Made by a program: the position numbers and the translations under genes
Source: CAJQQY01 sp045104975
GTDB lineage: Bacteria > Bacteroidota > Bacteroidia > Chitinophagales > Saprospiraceae
Length of the DNA: 64,000 nt
Assembly: GCA_045104975.1 (NCBI GenBank)
Contig: JBGCCY010000023.1
Location: 9,504 to 73,503 of the forward strand
Direction: 5' to 3'
Notes under the pieces: generated by a model
What the model was told of the DNA's origin: nothing
Databases searched by the model: none
What the model saw: the letters and a program-made list of their open reading frames with translations, nothing else
In this document: in pieces, positions 43,986 through 52,402 of the stretch
Layout: each line of letters begins with the position of its first letter
Numbering within the stretch: the stretch's first letter is position 1

Positions 43986-44045
43986 AATTATTCCTCAATA
44001 ATTAAAAACCTAACAGACAGCAAAGTGTGTTAGGTTTTGGTTTTT
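43986..44045 (+). promoter_or_regulatory. Two-hairpin leader of purA with terminator-like second stem
   Basis: Directly after the expected transcription start is an A/T hairpin (43986-43992 with 43997-44003, loop CCTC). One base later comes an 11-bp stem (44005-44015 with 44028-44038, loop GACAGCAAAGTG) followed by GGTTTTTG, and then the purA ATG at 44063. The second stem looks like an intrinsic terminator inside the leader, so premature termination could control purA. No known riboswitch class was recognised. Confidence 0.55.
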
Positions 44046-44062
44046 GATCAAATAACTTAATT

Positions 44063-45352
44063 ATGAAAGTTGATGTACTTTTAGGTCTCCAATGGGGTGA
44101 CGAAGGCAAAGGTAAAATTGTAGATTACCTTGCTAATAATTACGATATCGTTGCTCGATTCCAAGGTGTTCCAAATGCAGGACACACGTTGAAATTTGAC
44201 GGAAAAAAATTCGTACTACATACCATTCCCTCTGGAATTTTCAGAGAAAACTTGCTTAATGTAATTGGCAATGGAGTCGTTATCGATCCTATTACTTTGA
44301 AAAAAGAAATCCAATTATTGGAAGATGCCAATGTGAATTACAAAGATCGATTATTCGTTGCTCGCAAAGCTCACTTGATTTTGCCAACTCATCGCTTGAT
44401 GGATGCGGCTTCTGAAGCTTCCAAAGGAAAAGCAAAAATCGGTTCTACTTTAAAAGGTATCGGCCCAACTTATATGGATAAAACTGGTCGAAATGGAATT
44501 CGAGTAGGTGATATTCATTTGGATAATTTCAAAGAGCGATATAAAGCTTTGCGTAAAAAGCACATGAAATTAGTTAAGATTTATCCTGATGTTGATTTCG
44601 ATTTGGAAGCAGAAGAAAAGAAATGGTTTGAGTGTTTGGAAATTTTGAAATCACTTAAACATGTGGACGGCGAGTACTACATCAACCAAGCATTAAAAAA
44701 TGGAAAGAAAATTCTAGCGGAAGGTGCTCAAGGTTCGATGTTAGATATTGATTTTGGAACTTACCCATTTGTAACTTCTTCCAATACAATTTCTGCAGGG
44801 GTTTGTAGTGGTTTAGGAATTGCTCCTTCTAAAATTGGAGAAGTGATTGGAATTACCAAAGCATATTGTACACGAGTAGGTGGTGGACCATTTCCTACTG
44901 AGCAAGAAAATAAAATTGGTGAATTCCTTCGATCTGAAGGTGGTGAATTTGGTGCAACGACTGGTCGTCCTCGACGATGTGGTTGGATTGATTTACCTCA
45001 ATTGAAATATACGATCATGCTCAATGGAGTAACTCAATTAGTGGTTACCAAAATTGATGTACTGAATAATTTCGAATCGCTTCAAGCATGTAATCAATAC
45101 CAATATAATGGTGGCGTACATGACCAATTGCCCTACGATATCAACAATATCAAAGTGGTGCCACTTTATCAAAGTCACCCAGGATGGCAAACATCATTGG
45201 AAGGAATTACAGAATTTGAAGATTTGCCAACAACTGCAAAAGATTATATTCACAGTTTGGAAAAAGACTTGGAAGTTCCGGTGACGATGATTTCGACTGG
45301 CCCTGAACGGGAGAAATTGATTTTAAAAAATGTAAAAGAAATGATTAGCTAA
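44063..45352 (+). CDS. purA: Adenylosuccinate synthetase
   Basis: A 429-residue cytosolic enzyme joining IMP and aspartate with GTP to make adenylosuccinate, the first committed step to AMP. Motifs include LGLQWGDEGKGKIVDYL (GTP/catalytic Asp), FQGVPNAGHTL with the catalytic His, IGSTLKGIGPTYMDKTGR, EGAQGSMLDIDFGTYPFVTSS, GVCSGLGIAPSKIGEVIG and EFGATTGRPRRCGW. Length is typical. It is a single gene with its own promoter, a structured leader and a terminator, so it may be regulated at the leader. Confidence 0.97.
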   Translation: MKVDVLLGLQWGDEGKGKIVDYLANNYDIVARFQGVPNAGHTLKFDGKKFVLHTIPSGIFRENLLNVIGNGVVIDPITLKKEIQLLEDANVNYKDRLFVARKAHLILPTHRLMDAASEASKGKAKIGSTLKGIGPTYMDKTGRNGIRVGDIHLDNFKERYKALRKKHMKLVKIYPDVDFDLEAEEKKWFECLEILKSLKHVDGEYYINQALKNGKKILAEGAQGSMLDIDFGTYPFVTSSNTISAGVCSGLGIAPSKIGEVIGITKAYCTRVGGGPFPTEQENKIGEFLRSEGGEFGATTGRPRRCGWIDLPQLKYTIMLNGVTQLVVTKIDVLNNFESLQACNQYQYNGGVHDQLPYDINNIKVVPLYQSHPGWQTSLEGITEFEDLPTTAKDYIHSLEKDLEVPVTMISTGPEREKLILKNVKEMIS

Positions 45353-45391
45353 TCTAATCATTAACCATACTAACTATAAACTATACACATG

Positions 45392-45426
45392 AAAGGTGAG
45401 TTGCTCTAGAGTGATTCACCTTTTTT
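45392..45426 (+). terminator. Intrinsic terminator after purA
   Basis: A long stem AAAGGTGAGTTGCTC pairs with its near-complement ending TTCACCTTT (some wobbles) and is followed by six T. It starts 39 bases past the purA stop. Confidence 0.85.
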
Positions 45427-45427
45427 C

Positions 45428-45446
45428 GTGGTAGTCTGCTTTAGCT
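45428..45446 (+). repeat. REP-like singlet (GTAGTCTGCTTTAGCT)
   Basis: The second copy of the 19-base unit found at 42771-42789, here with the GTAG head intact. It sits just past the purA terminator. Confidence 0.5.
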
Positions 45447-45467
45447 GATCTAGAATTTTTTCAATCG

Positions 45468-45869
45468 CTATTTTGTTTTTGAAAAAAGAGCTGCAATGAT
45501 ATTTGCAAAAAAGAGAAGCCAAATAGAAATCAATAAACTAAATGAAAAATAATAGTACTGAAATTGAAACGTAGAAACAAAAAACAAAAGGATTGACACA
45601 ACTTGAAACACCATCAGCACATAATTAAATTCATGTTTCCTAACTCTCAATATCCAATAAACTATTGGAAAAAATAAAACCCAAACGTTTATAAAAAAAC
45701 TGTTTTCAGAAAACATAAAAGCAAAATTCGTTGTATCGAATCCCCAACCAATCATTCGATTTTGATTCCAAATATCTCTCCTCAGCCACATCATATAAAT
45801 AAGCGGCCAATAAATCATCCCCAAAAAGAAAACCACCAAATGAGGTTTGGTGGTTAATATTTTTTTCAT
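45468..45869 (-). CDS. Small integral membrane protein of unknown function
   Basis: A 133-residue protein with about four hydrophobic helices (LVVFFLGMIYWPLIYMMWL, FFINVWVLFFPIVYWIL, YVLMVFQVVSILLFFV, FSLLISIWLLFFANIIAALF). A short loop around RRDIWNQNRMIGWGFDTTN lies after the first helix. No catalytic motif or family signature is recognised. It lies 30 bases downstream of the lipoprotein methyltransferase gene on the same strand, so the two may be transcribed together. Confidence 0.75.
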   Translation of the reverse strand: MKKILTTKPHLVVFFLGMIYWPLIYMMWLRRDIWNQNRMIGWGFDTTNFAFMFSENSFFINVWVLFFPIVYWILRVRKHEFNYVLMVFQVVSILLFFVSTFQFQYYYFSFSLLISIWLLFFANIIAALFSKTK

Positions 45870-45899
45870 CTTGCTTTTTTTATTTCAAAAAGTCCGTAA

Positions 45900-46607
45900 C
45901 TATTTCTCCTTCTCGGCAATCACAATATATTGATAATCCAATGTTTTATCATCTGAAAAAACATGCTTAAAACCTGCTTCTTGCAAATGTTTTTCGACTT
46001 CAAAAAGAGGAACTCGTTCCTCTGCCTTGGGAAAAATTGGAGGAAGGATTTTCATTTTAAGATCGACAATATAGATTCGTCCTTTGGGTTTAACACCTTT
46101 AAAAACAGTCTTCAAATAATCGACTTTATTTTCGATATAAGAATATGTATTTGATAAAAAAACAATATCTACTTCTTCATTTTTTAATTTAGGATCATCA
46201 AATCCAACCAGCCGAGTTTCTAATTTTGATTGCAAATTAGAGGAAAGTGATTTTACCAAAGTATCAATTTGAGCCAATGCTTTTGGATCAATATCAATCG
46301 CAATAACTTTCTTTGCGTTAGGTAATATTTGAAATGAAAAATAACCAGAACCTGCTCCAATATCCGCAACCACTTTATCTGTCAAAACTCCTAATCGCTC
46401 AATTACCTGTCGAGGTTTTTGCCAATTATTTCGATCTGGGTTTTCTGAGTCTTTGGTTGCTTGTTCTAATCCTGAATTTCCAGAAGTCGATGAACCATAT
46501 TTATGGGATTGAGCAAGCGGGTCTTCTTTCCCACTATTATATTCACCAACACAAGACGCCACTCCCAAAAAAAGTGTAGCCAACAGAAAAGTATAGATTA
46601 ATTTCAT
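45900..46607 (-). CDS. Lipoprotein with a class I methyltransferase domain
   Basis: A 235-residue protein that combines a lipoprotein signal (LFLGVASC, Cys19) with a complete SAM-methyltransferase core. The core motifs are VVADIGAGSGYFSFQILP (motif I), VIAIDIDPKALAQIDTL, NEEVDIVFLSNTYSYIEN and VKPKGRIYIVDLKMK. A short Ser/Gly-rich linker (about 20-50) precedes QKPRQVIERLGVL. SAM-dependent enzymes normally work in the cytosol, so export of one to the periplasm or outer membrane is odd. Similar exported methyltransferases are annotated in other bacteria. Substrate unknown. Confidence 0.88.
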   Translation of the reverse strand: MKLIYTFLLATLFLGVASCVGEYNSGKEDPLAQSHKYGSSTSGNSGLEQATKDSENPDRNNWQKPRQVIERLGVLTDKVVADIGAGSGYFSFQILPNAKKVIAIDIDPKALAQIDTLVKSLSSNLQSKLETRLVGFDDPKLKNEEVDIVFLSNTYSYIENKVDYLKTVFKGVKPKGRIYIVDLKMKILPPIFPKAEERVPLFEVEKHLQEAGFKHVFSDDKTLDYQYIVIAEKEK

Positions 46608-46687
46608 TCAAATTTTGTTTTCGTAAAGGTAAAAAACGTTATGTGTTGTTGGTCAGGTTGATGAATTATTTTTTTGTTAAAATATTT

Positions 46688-46782
46688 GAGAGACCGCTTC
46701 GCTGCCAGAGGTCAGATCGTTGCCTTTGGCAACTGTCAGATCGCTGCGCACAATCTGACCTCTGGCAGCGAAGCGGTCTCTC
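46688..46782. repeat. 30-bp perfect-arm palindrome, nested
   Basis: Arms 46688-46717 and 46753-46782 are exact reverse complements (GAGAGACCGCTTCGCTGCCA...). The 35-base centre contains a further GTTGCC/GGCAAC hairpin. On the minus strand the first base of the element is the G of the dacB stop TAG. It is richer in GC than the surrounding DNA. Probably a terminator for dacB; origin unknown. Confidence 0.88.
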
Positions 46783-48248
46783 TAATTTTCATAAATCGCC
46801 AACATCACCTTCTCCATTTTCTTCCGCACCTGAGAACTTTTGCACGTAAAATTATTAGCAATCATCGAGAAGCTAACCAACTTCCCCTTTTTTGTTTTGA
46901 CAAAACCGGTGTAAGATCTGACGCGTTCCATTCCACCACTCTTTGCAAACACATTTCCTGCTGCAGAAGTTCCTTTTAGCATATATCTCATTGAACCTGA
47001 CTTTGCGGAAACAGGCATTGAATTTTTAAATGAATCGGAAATTTTATCATCATTTAAAAAAATTCGAATGGCACTTGCCATCTGAAAAGTCGTCGCAGAA
47101 TTCATCGGAGATAGACCACTCCCATCTAACAAAAAAAATCCTTCCGTGTTCATCTTTTTCTTTTTCAAAAAATCATATATCGCTTTCAAGCCAGCCTCAG
47201 GGGTTCCTGTGCCATTCACTTCTTTTCCAATCATTCGTAGCATTGCCTCACAATATAAATTGACACTTTTCATATTGGTCTTTTCCACGATGTCGCGAAG
47301 TGTTGGAGATTGGTAAGTATAAAATACATTTCGCTTTGCATCAGAGATTTGATGATCCCTTTCTAAATCAAAATACGTTGCGGTTAATTTAGACGTTTCA
47401 ATTCCGCTTTTTTCCAAAAAATCAGCCAAGTAATGAGCAGCAAAAAATGGAGGATCAGGAATCGAACCTTTGACAGTAAATTTTTTATTCCCAACTGGAA
47501 TTGTCCCTCGCACATAGCGAGTATAAGCATATGGTGCTCCAAAAATAAACGCATTGTCACCACTTCCTTTGACATCAGATTTCACCTCATTGAGTAATAA
47601 TAAATTTGGAATCGAAGGTCGAGTAGCTACAATCGACGGCTTTGCTCCCACTTTTCCTACTTGCTGGAAATCTATAAAATATAAATTCTCTTGAATATTC
47701 AATCCATGCATTCCTGCTCCATAATAATTCCCCAAATCTTCCCATAACCATTTTGCTCCAATCACTTCTGATTCAAAAAATGAAGCATCTCCAATGATAT
47801 GTCCATTTATTTTTTTGATGCCAGCTGCTTGAATTGCTTCAACAAATTTTTGCATCACCACATCTAACTTTTCCGCCTGATCAAATTGATGAGAACCCAA
47901 AGTTGGATCTCCAAATCCTTTGATAAACAGATTGCCATTCAAGGTTCCGTTTCCATCGATTTCACCATCATATTGGAGTTCCGTTTTAAAGCGGAAATTA
48001 TCTCCCAAATAATGTAAGGCTGCGGCGGTGGTAATTACTTTGAGGGAAGATGCAGGTGTCAAACCAAGATTTGAATTATGCCCTGCTATTAATTTTCCAT
48101 TCTCCACATCGACCACACTCACGCTGATTCCACCATATTTGAAATCATTATCCTTAGCAAATGCTTGGATTACATCATTTAATCTTTGAGAAAAAAGGTT
48201 TGGTAGAAAAAGACTTAACAAAATGATGGTAACCGAGAACCGATTCAT
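46782..48248 (-). CDS. dacB: D-alanyl-D-alanine carboxypeptidase/endopeptidase (PBP4 type, S13)
   Basis: A 488-residue periplasmic penicillin-binding protein. The signal peptide ends around NLFSQ. The active-site Ser-x-x-Lys is PASSLKV (Ser67, Lys70), the second motif is SVNLYCEAMLR (SxN) and the third is AKSGGMERVRSYTG (KSG). Between SxxK and SxN lies the long insert typical of class C PBP4 (TLNGNLFIKGFGDPTLGS, INGHIIGDASFFES). It trims or cuts peptidoglycan cross-links during growth and division. It is transcribed divergently from the FtsX-type permease across a long palindrome. Confidence 0.95.
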   Translation of the reverse strand: MNRFSVTIILLSLFLPNLFSQRLNDVIQAFAKDNDFKYGGISVSVVDVENGKLIAGHNSNLGLTPASSLKVITTAAALHYLGDNFRFKTELQYDGEIDGNGTLNGNLFIKGFGDPTLGSHQFDQAEKLDVVMQKFVEAIQAAGIKKINGHIIGDASFFESEVIGAKWLWEDLGNYYGAGMHGLNIQENLYFIDFQQVGKVGAKPSIVATRPSIPNLLLLNEVKSDVKGSGDNAFIFGAPYAYTRYVRGTIPVGNKKFTVKGSIPDPPFFAAHYLADFLEKSGIETSKLTATYFDLERDHQISDAKRNVFYTYQSPTLRDIVEKTNMKSVNLYCEAMLRMIGKEVNGTGTPEAGLKAIYDFLKKKKMNTEGFFLLDGSGLSPMNSATTFQMASAIRIFLNDDKISDSFKNSMPVSAKSGSMRYMLKGTSAAGNVFAKSGGMERVRSYTGFVKTKKGKLVSFSMIANNFTCKSSQVRKKMEKVMLAIYEN

Positions 48249-48267
48249 ATTTTTGGTGTTTATTAAA

Positions 48268-48424
48268 GGAGTTAGGGGTCAGGTTGGTCGTTCCACTCCC
48301 ATGTCAGGAGTCAGGGGCTTCCTTTTCCCCATAATTTAATTTTTGAATATCGAATTCTAGGGAACATAAAAAGTCCCTGACTCCTGACACGGGAGTGGAA
48401 CGACCAACCTGACCGCCTGACTCC
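48268..48424. repeat. Long inverted repeat (39-bp arms) between divergent genes
   Basis: 48278-48316 and 48375-48413 are reverse complements at 38 of 39 positions, and the similarity continues outward (GGAGTTAGG with its partner CCTGACTCC). It fills most of the 226-base gap between the 5' ends of dacB and the permease gene, so any promoters must overlap or flank it. It could extrude a cruciform or act as a shared operator; it is also a candidate mobile repeat. Confidence 0.85.
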
Positions 48425-48474
48425 TACTCACAAAATTAATCATAATCAATCGAATATTCAGTCAATAAAAAAAT

Positions 48475-51015
48475 ATGTCCAAACCTTCTTTTTCATGGTT
48501 AGTCAAAATGGCGTGGCGAGATAGTCGTCGCAATCTTTCCCGACTACTTTTATTTATCTCTTCCATTGTGATTGGAATTGCTGCCTTGGTAGCGATTAAT
48601 TCTTTTAGCGAAAATCTCCAAGCAGATATTGATGCGCAAGCACAAACTCTACTCGGAGCAGATTTAAAAATAGAAAGTAATCAGCGAATTCCTCACTCTC
48701 TAGTTGTTGAGTTGGAAGAAAAAAGCTTGGAACGATCGACCATGCTTCAATTTGTTTCGATGGCCTCTTTCCCAAAAACCGGAGACACTCGATTATCGAT
48801 GATCAATGGATTGGAAGGAGGTTTTCCTTTTTATGGAAAATTAAATACTACACCTGTTGAAGCAGCTCAAGAATTTAAAAATGGAAAAAAGGCATTGGTC
48901 GACAAAGCGATGCTTTTACAATTCAATATGTCCGTTGGAGATTCAATTAAAGTAGGTGAAGTTACTTTTGAAATTGCGGGGCAATTAAATAGTGCGCCTG
49001 GTTCAGCAGGAATTACTTCTTCCGTAACACCTTCGATTTTTATCCCGATGGATTATATCGAAGCAACTCAATTAGTTCAAATTGGAAGTCGAGTTGATTA
49101 CCAAACTTATTTTTTATTTGACAAAAATTTTGACGTTGAAGCGTTCAGAGAAGAACTTCAACCTCAGCTCCGTTTGGCTAGTGCCCGATCAGAATCAGTT
49201 GCAAGTAGAAAGGAAAATATTAGCGAAGCATTTGATACGGTTAATGTCTTTTTGAACCTAGTTGGATTTATTGCTTTGCTTTTGGGATGTATCGGAGTAG
49301 CGAGTGCGGTCCATATTTATATCAAAGATAAAATTTCGACAGTTTCGATTTTGCGATGTTTGGGAGCGAGTGGTCGGCAAGCATTTTTAATTTATCTTTT
49401 ACAAATCGTTGCGATGGGATTTGTAGGATCATTGTTAGGTGCATTGCTAGGAAGTGGAATTCAAGTTTTGTTGCCAGCTATTTTAAAAGATTTTTTGCCA
49501 TTAGAAAATATTAGTTCAAGTATTTCTGTCACAGCAATTGGACAAGGAGTTTTGACGGGTTTGAGTATTGCGGTTTTGTTTGCCTTATTGCCTTTATTGA
49601 GTATTCGACGCATTTCTCCTTTGCGAAGTTTGAGAGCTTCATACGAAGATGATACTGCAGGAATAGATCCTTTGCGGTGGTTGGTTTATGTTTTAATATT
49701 TGTTTTTATAACTGCGTTTACTTATGTCCAGACAGGTGGTGGCCCTGAAGCTATTTTCTTTCCAATTGGAATTGGTTTAGGCTTTTTGCTCTTAGCTGGA
49801 ATTGCAAAATTAGCAGTTTGGGCGGTGCGCAAATTTTTTCCAACCAACTGGAGTTTTGTTTGGCGACAAAGTATTGCCAATTTATATCGTCCCAATAATC
49901 AAACTTTAACCTTGATAGTTTCGATTGGATTAGGGACTACTTTTATTTCCATTTTGTTTTTTACGCAAGATCTTTTGTTGCAACGATTAGACATCACTAG
50001 CGGAAATGATCAACCCAATATGTTGGTTTACAATATCCAAAGTAAGGATAAAGATGCTATCGCTGACCTAGCTAAATCTTATGATCTTCCTGTGTTACAA
50101 AATATTCCAATCGTTACTATGCGATTGGAGTCTATCGATGATTTCGACAAAGCAGAACGCCTCAAAGACACCACAAGTGATATTAGTCGTTGGGTCTATC
50201 GTCGAGAATATCGAGTGAGTTACCGAGATACCTTAAATGAAAATGAAGAAATTATCAAAGGAACTTGGCATGGAGATCAACCTAAAAATGATTCAATTTT
50301 TATCTCCATTTCTGAAAGATTGGCGGAAGGTTCCAATGCGGAAATCGGAACGAAAATAGTTTGGAATGTGCAAGGTGCATTGATCGAAACTTATGTGGGA
50401 AGTATTCGAAAAAAAATGGAATTGGCAAATACCCAAGCTCGATTTTTTGTTTTATTTCCAAATGGTGTTTTGGAAAGAGCACCACAATTTTACTTCTTAC
50501 TTTCACGGGCAGAAAATCCACAACAATCAGCTGACTTCCAAAAAGAGTTGGTTAAACTATATCCGAGTGTTTTGGCTGGAGACTTTTCACAAGTGCTAAA
50601 AGCAGTCGATGAAATTATTGGAAAGGTTTCTTTTGTGATTCGGTTTATGGCGCTGTTTAGTATTTTGACTGGAATTTTAGTTTTGATTAGTTCCGTTGTT
50701 TTGAGTAAATATCAACGGATTCAAGAGAGTGTTTTGCTTCGAACTTTAGGTGCGAAGAGTAGACAGATTTTGATGATCAATGCATTGGAATATTTTATGT
50801 TAGGTGCATTGGCGACTTTGACTGGAATTGGATTGGCATTTGTTGGAAGTTATTTACTGGCGATTTTTCTTTTTGAAATTCCGTTTACGCCTAACTTGTT
50901 ACCTCCGCTTTGGCTGTTTTTGAGTATCACGGGGTTGACGGTTTTAATTGGTTTGTTAAATAGTCGAGAGGTTTTGAATAAGCCACCGTTGGAGGTTTTG
51001 AGGAAGGAGGTTTAG
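48475..51015 (+). CDS. FtsX/MacB-type ABC transporter permease (YbbP-like)
   Basis: An 846-residue inner-membrane permease with the duplicated FtsX layout. An N-terminal helix (about 23-43) and a large periplasmic domain (QADIDAQAQTLLGADLKIES) precede helices at about 255-385, with TVSILRCLGASGRQAF and IRRISPLRSLRASYEDD. Central helices lie at about 400-500, a second periplasmic domain follows, and the last helices are at about 715-840 (ESVLLRTLGAKSRQILMIN; NSREVLNKPPLEVLR). Such proteins normally pair with a YbbA/LolD-like ATPase in the same operon, but none is adjacent here. It probably moves lipids, lipoproteins or peptides, or transmits a mechanical signal. Substrate unknown. Confidence 0.9.
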   Translation: MSKPSFSWLVKMAWRDSRRNLSRLLLFISSIVIGIAALVAINSFSENLQADIDAQAQTLLGADLKIESNQRIPHSLVVELEEKSLERSTMLQFVSMASFPKTGDTRLSMINGLEGGFPFYGKLNTTPVEAAQEFKNGKKALVDKAMLLQFNMSVGDSIKVGEVTFEIAGQLNSAPGSAGITSSVTPSIFIPMDYIEATQLVQIGSRVDYQTYFLFDKNFDVEAFREELQPQLRLASARSESVASRKENISEAFDTVNVFLNLVGFIALLLGCIGVASAVHIYIKDKISTVSILRCLGASGRQAFLIYLLQIVAMGFVGSLLGALLGSGIQVLLPAILKDFLPLENISSSISVTAIGQGVLTGLSIAVLFALLPLLSIRRISPLRSLRASYEDDTAGIDPLRWLVYVLIFVFITAFTYVQTGGGPEAIFFPIGIGLGFLLLAGIAKLAVWAVRKFFPTNWSFVWRQSIANLYRPNNQTLTLIVSIGLGTTFISILFFTQDLLLQRLDITSGNDQPNMLVYNIQSKDKDAIADLAKSYDLPVLQNIPIVTMRLESIDDFDKAERLKDTTSDISRWVYRREYRVSYRDTLNENEEIIKGTWHGDQPKNDSIFISISERLAEGSNAEIGTKIVWNVQGALIETYVGSIRKKMELANTQARFFVLFPNGVLERAPQFYFLLSRAENPQQSADFQKELVKLYPSVLAGDFSQVLKAVDEIIGKVSFVIRFMALFSILTGILVLISSVVLSKYQRIQESVLLRTLGAKSRQILMINALEYFMLGALATLTGIGLAFVGSYLLAIFLFEIPFTPNLLPPLWLFLSITGLTVLIGLLNSREVLNKPPLEVLRKEV

Positions 51016-51033
51016 TCAACGTTAATCTTTCAG

Positions 51034-51072
51034 AAAAAGGTGTTGGAATTTCAGATTCTAACACCTTTTTTG
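51034..51072 (+). terminator. Intrinsic terminator after the permease gene
   Basis: A stem of about 16 bp (AAAAAGGTGTTGGAAT with its partner ending in CACCTTTTTT) is followed by a T-run. It is 18 bases past the stop. The AAAGGTG/CACCTTT stem style recurs at 43821 and 45392. Confidence 0.88.
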
Positions 51073-51242
51073 TTTTTCTTAAATCATTTATAACACTAGG
51101 GTTTTAAATTTTAAAAAAAAAGACATATTCGATAAAAAAACATTTATATATCTTGATTTCCATTTCACCTGCTTTTCGAAATCACTCCATCTTGCTAACA
51201 TATTCAACGACTCAATTTTTAATCATATAAAAATTAAAGAAG

Positions 51243-51917
51243 ATGAAAAAGCAAAATTTAAATTTCGGAAATATCCTAAGAAACACCTTTGTAATTGTAC
51301 TGTTATCAACTTTCGCTCAAAATACTTTTTGCCAAAATAACAACATCAAAGTTACTTTTATCACCGGCGCAAAAACCAGTTTTGATTACGAGCGAGCGAT
51401 TAACCCAACTTCCTCCGGATTAGTTAGCTTAAAAATTTATAACAAAAACACCGACAATAATTTCAGAACAAAAGGTGCCAGAATGAGCGGAGAGTACAGA
51501 AGATATCTGACAAAAAAAACAGAAACATTATCTGGTTTTTATTTTGCTCCTAATTTCTCTATGGGAAAACATAAAGTTAAATATAATAAAACGACAGGTT
51601 CTGGATTAGGCTTGGGGCTTCTTTTTGCTTCGATTGATATTATCGCTGATGGAGATTTAGACAACCCTTTATATTTAAGAACACCCGAAACGATTACTGG
51701 CGAGGCAAATATTACCGCTCAAACTCTTGGATTAAAAATAGGTTACCAAAAGAAATGGAATGCTTTCACCATGGACTTCGGAATAAACTTAACCAAAAAT
51801 GCCATTGCCGGACATTCAAAAGGACTCAAATTAAGTGATGGAAGCCATCAAAAATTCAATTCGGATTTAGTTGGAAATCAATCTGAATCGTATTTTGGAA
51901 TAGGCTTCGCTTTCTAA
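51243..51917 (+). CDS. Probable outer membrane beta-barrel protein
   Basis: A 224-residue protein with a signal peptide (FVIVLLSTFAQNTFCQ). The mature part shows alternating hydrophobic strands (IKVTFITGAKTSFDYERAIN, GFYFAPNFSMGKHKV, AQTLGLKIGYQKKWNAFTMDFGIN) and ends in YFGIGFAF, with a terminal Phe as in many outer-membrane barrels. No family is recognised beyond this pattern. Single gene; a small terminator follows. Confidence 0.75.
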   Translation: MKKQNLNFGNILRNTFVIVLLSTFAQNTFCQNNNIKVTFITGAKTSFDYERAINPTSSGLVSLKIYNKNTDNNFRTKGARMSGEYRRYLTKKTETLSGFYFAPNFSMGKHKVKYNKTTGSGLGLGLLFASIDIIADGDLDNPLYLRTPETITGEANITAQTLGLKIGYQKKWNAFTMDFGINLTKNAIAGHSKGLKLSDGSHQKFNSDLVGNQSESYFGIGFAF

Positions 51918-51951
51918 AATATATTTTAACACCAAATCACATTTTTTGGAA

Positions 51952-51988
51952 AACGCTACTCGGTTTTGGGTAGTGTTTTTTATTTTTA
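51952..51988 (+). terminator. Intrinsic terminator
   Basis: A 10-bp stem AACGCTACTC with GGGTAGTGTT (wobble pairs) is followed by TTTTTATTTTT, 35 bases past the barrel-gene stop. Confidence 0.7.
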
Positions 51989-52002
51989 CAAAAAAATAAA
52001 AC

Positions 52003-52272
52003 ATGAAATGTGTTCAGATTCAAGTTAGTGGAAAAGTGCAAGGTGTTTGGTTTCGAGCAAGTACTCAACGAAAAGCAAATGAATTAAATATAAAAGGTAT
52101 CGTGAAAAACTTATCAAATGGGGATGTTTATATCGAAGCAGAAGGGGAAGAAAATATCTTGGAGGATTTTGTGAAATGGTGCCACCAAGGTTCTGATCAC
52201 TCACGTGTGGATAATGTTACAACTTCAGAACTAAAATCAAAATCCTTTGAAGATTTTAAAATAATTAAATGA
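52003..52272 (+). CDS. Acylphosphatase
   Basis: An 89-residue cytosolic enzyme that hydrolyses carboxyl-phosphate bonds such as acetyl phosphate. The catalytic residues are Arg18 in KVQGVWFRAS and Asn36 in IVKNLSNGDVYIEAEG, and the ferredoxin-like fold pattern is complete. Length is typical (about 90). A single small gene; physiological role in the cell uncertain. Confidence 0.95.
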   Translation: MKCVQIQVSGKVQGVWFRASTQRKANELNIKGIVKNLSNGDVYIEAEGEENILEDFVKWCHQGSDHSRVDNVTTSELKSKSFEDFKIIK

Positions 52273-52283
52273 CTTTAAAAAAT

Positions 52284-52319
52284 AAAAAAAGGTAGAAGCG
52301 CGCTCAAACACTCCTACCT
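52284..52319 (-). terminator. Probable terminator of the PepSY-like gene
   Basis: AGGTAG (52290-52295) pairs with CTACCT (52314-52319), with an inner AGCGCGCT palindrome. Reading the minus strand it is followed by seven T. It is about 80 bases past the stop of the minus-strand gene. Confidence 0.55.
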
Positions 52320-52402
52320 ATGCTATGAAAAAACCTAATGTATTTTTTTTACGGTGAATGATTAACTGTTAATCGTAAATTATTTCAACCGCATTTTTTC
52401 CT

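Noticed and set aside
43824..44033. 69-codon frame between the STAS gene and purA
   Set aside because: It runs through a terminator, the purA promoter and the leader hairpins, so it is not a believable gene.
43986..44045. A known purine riboswitch in the purA leader
   Set aside because: The leader lacks a three-way junction and the conserved purine-aptamer loops; only two simple hairpins are visible.
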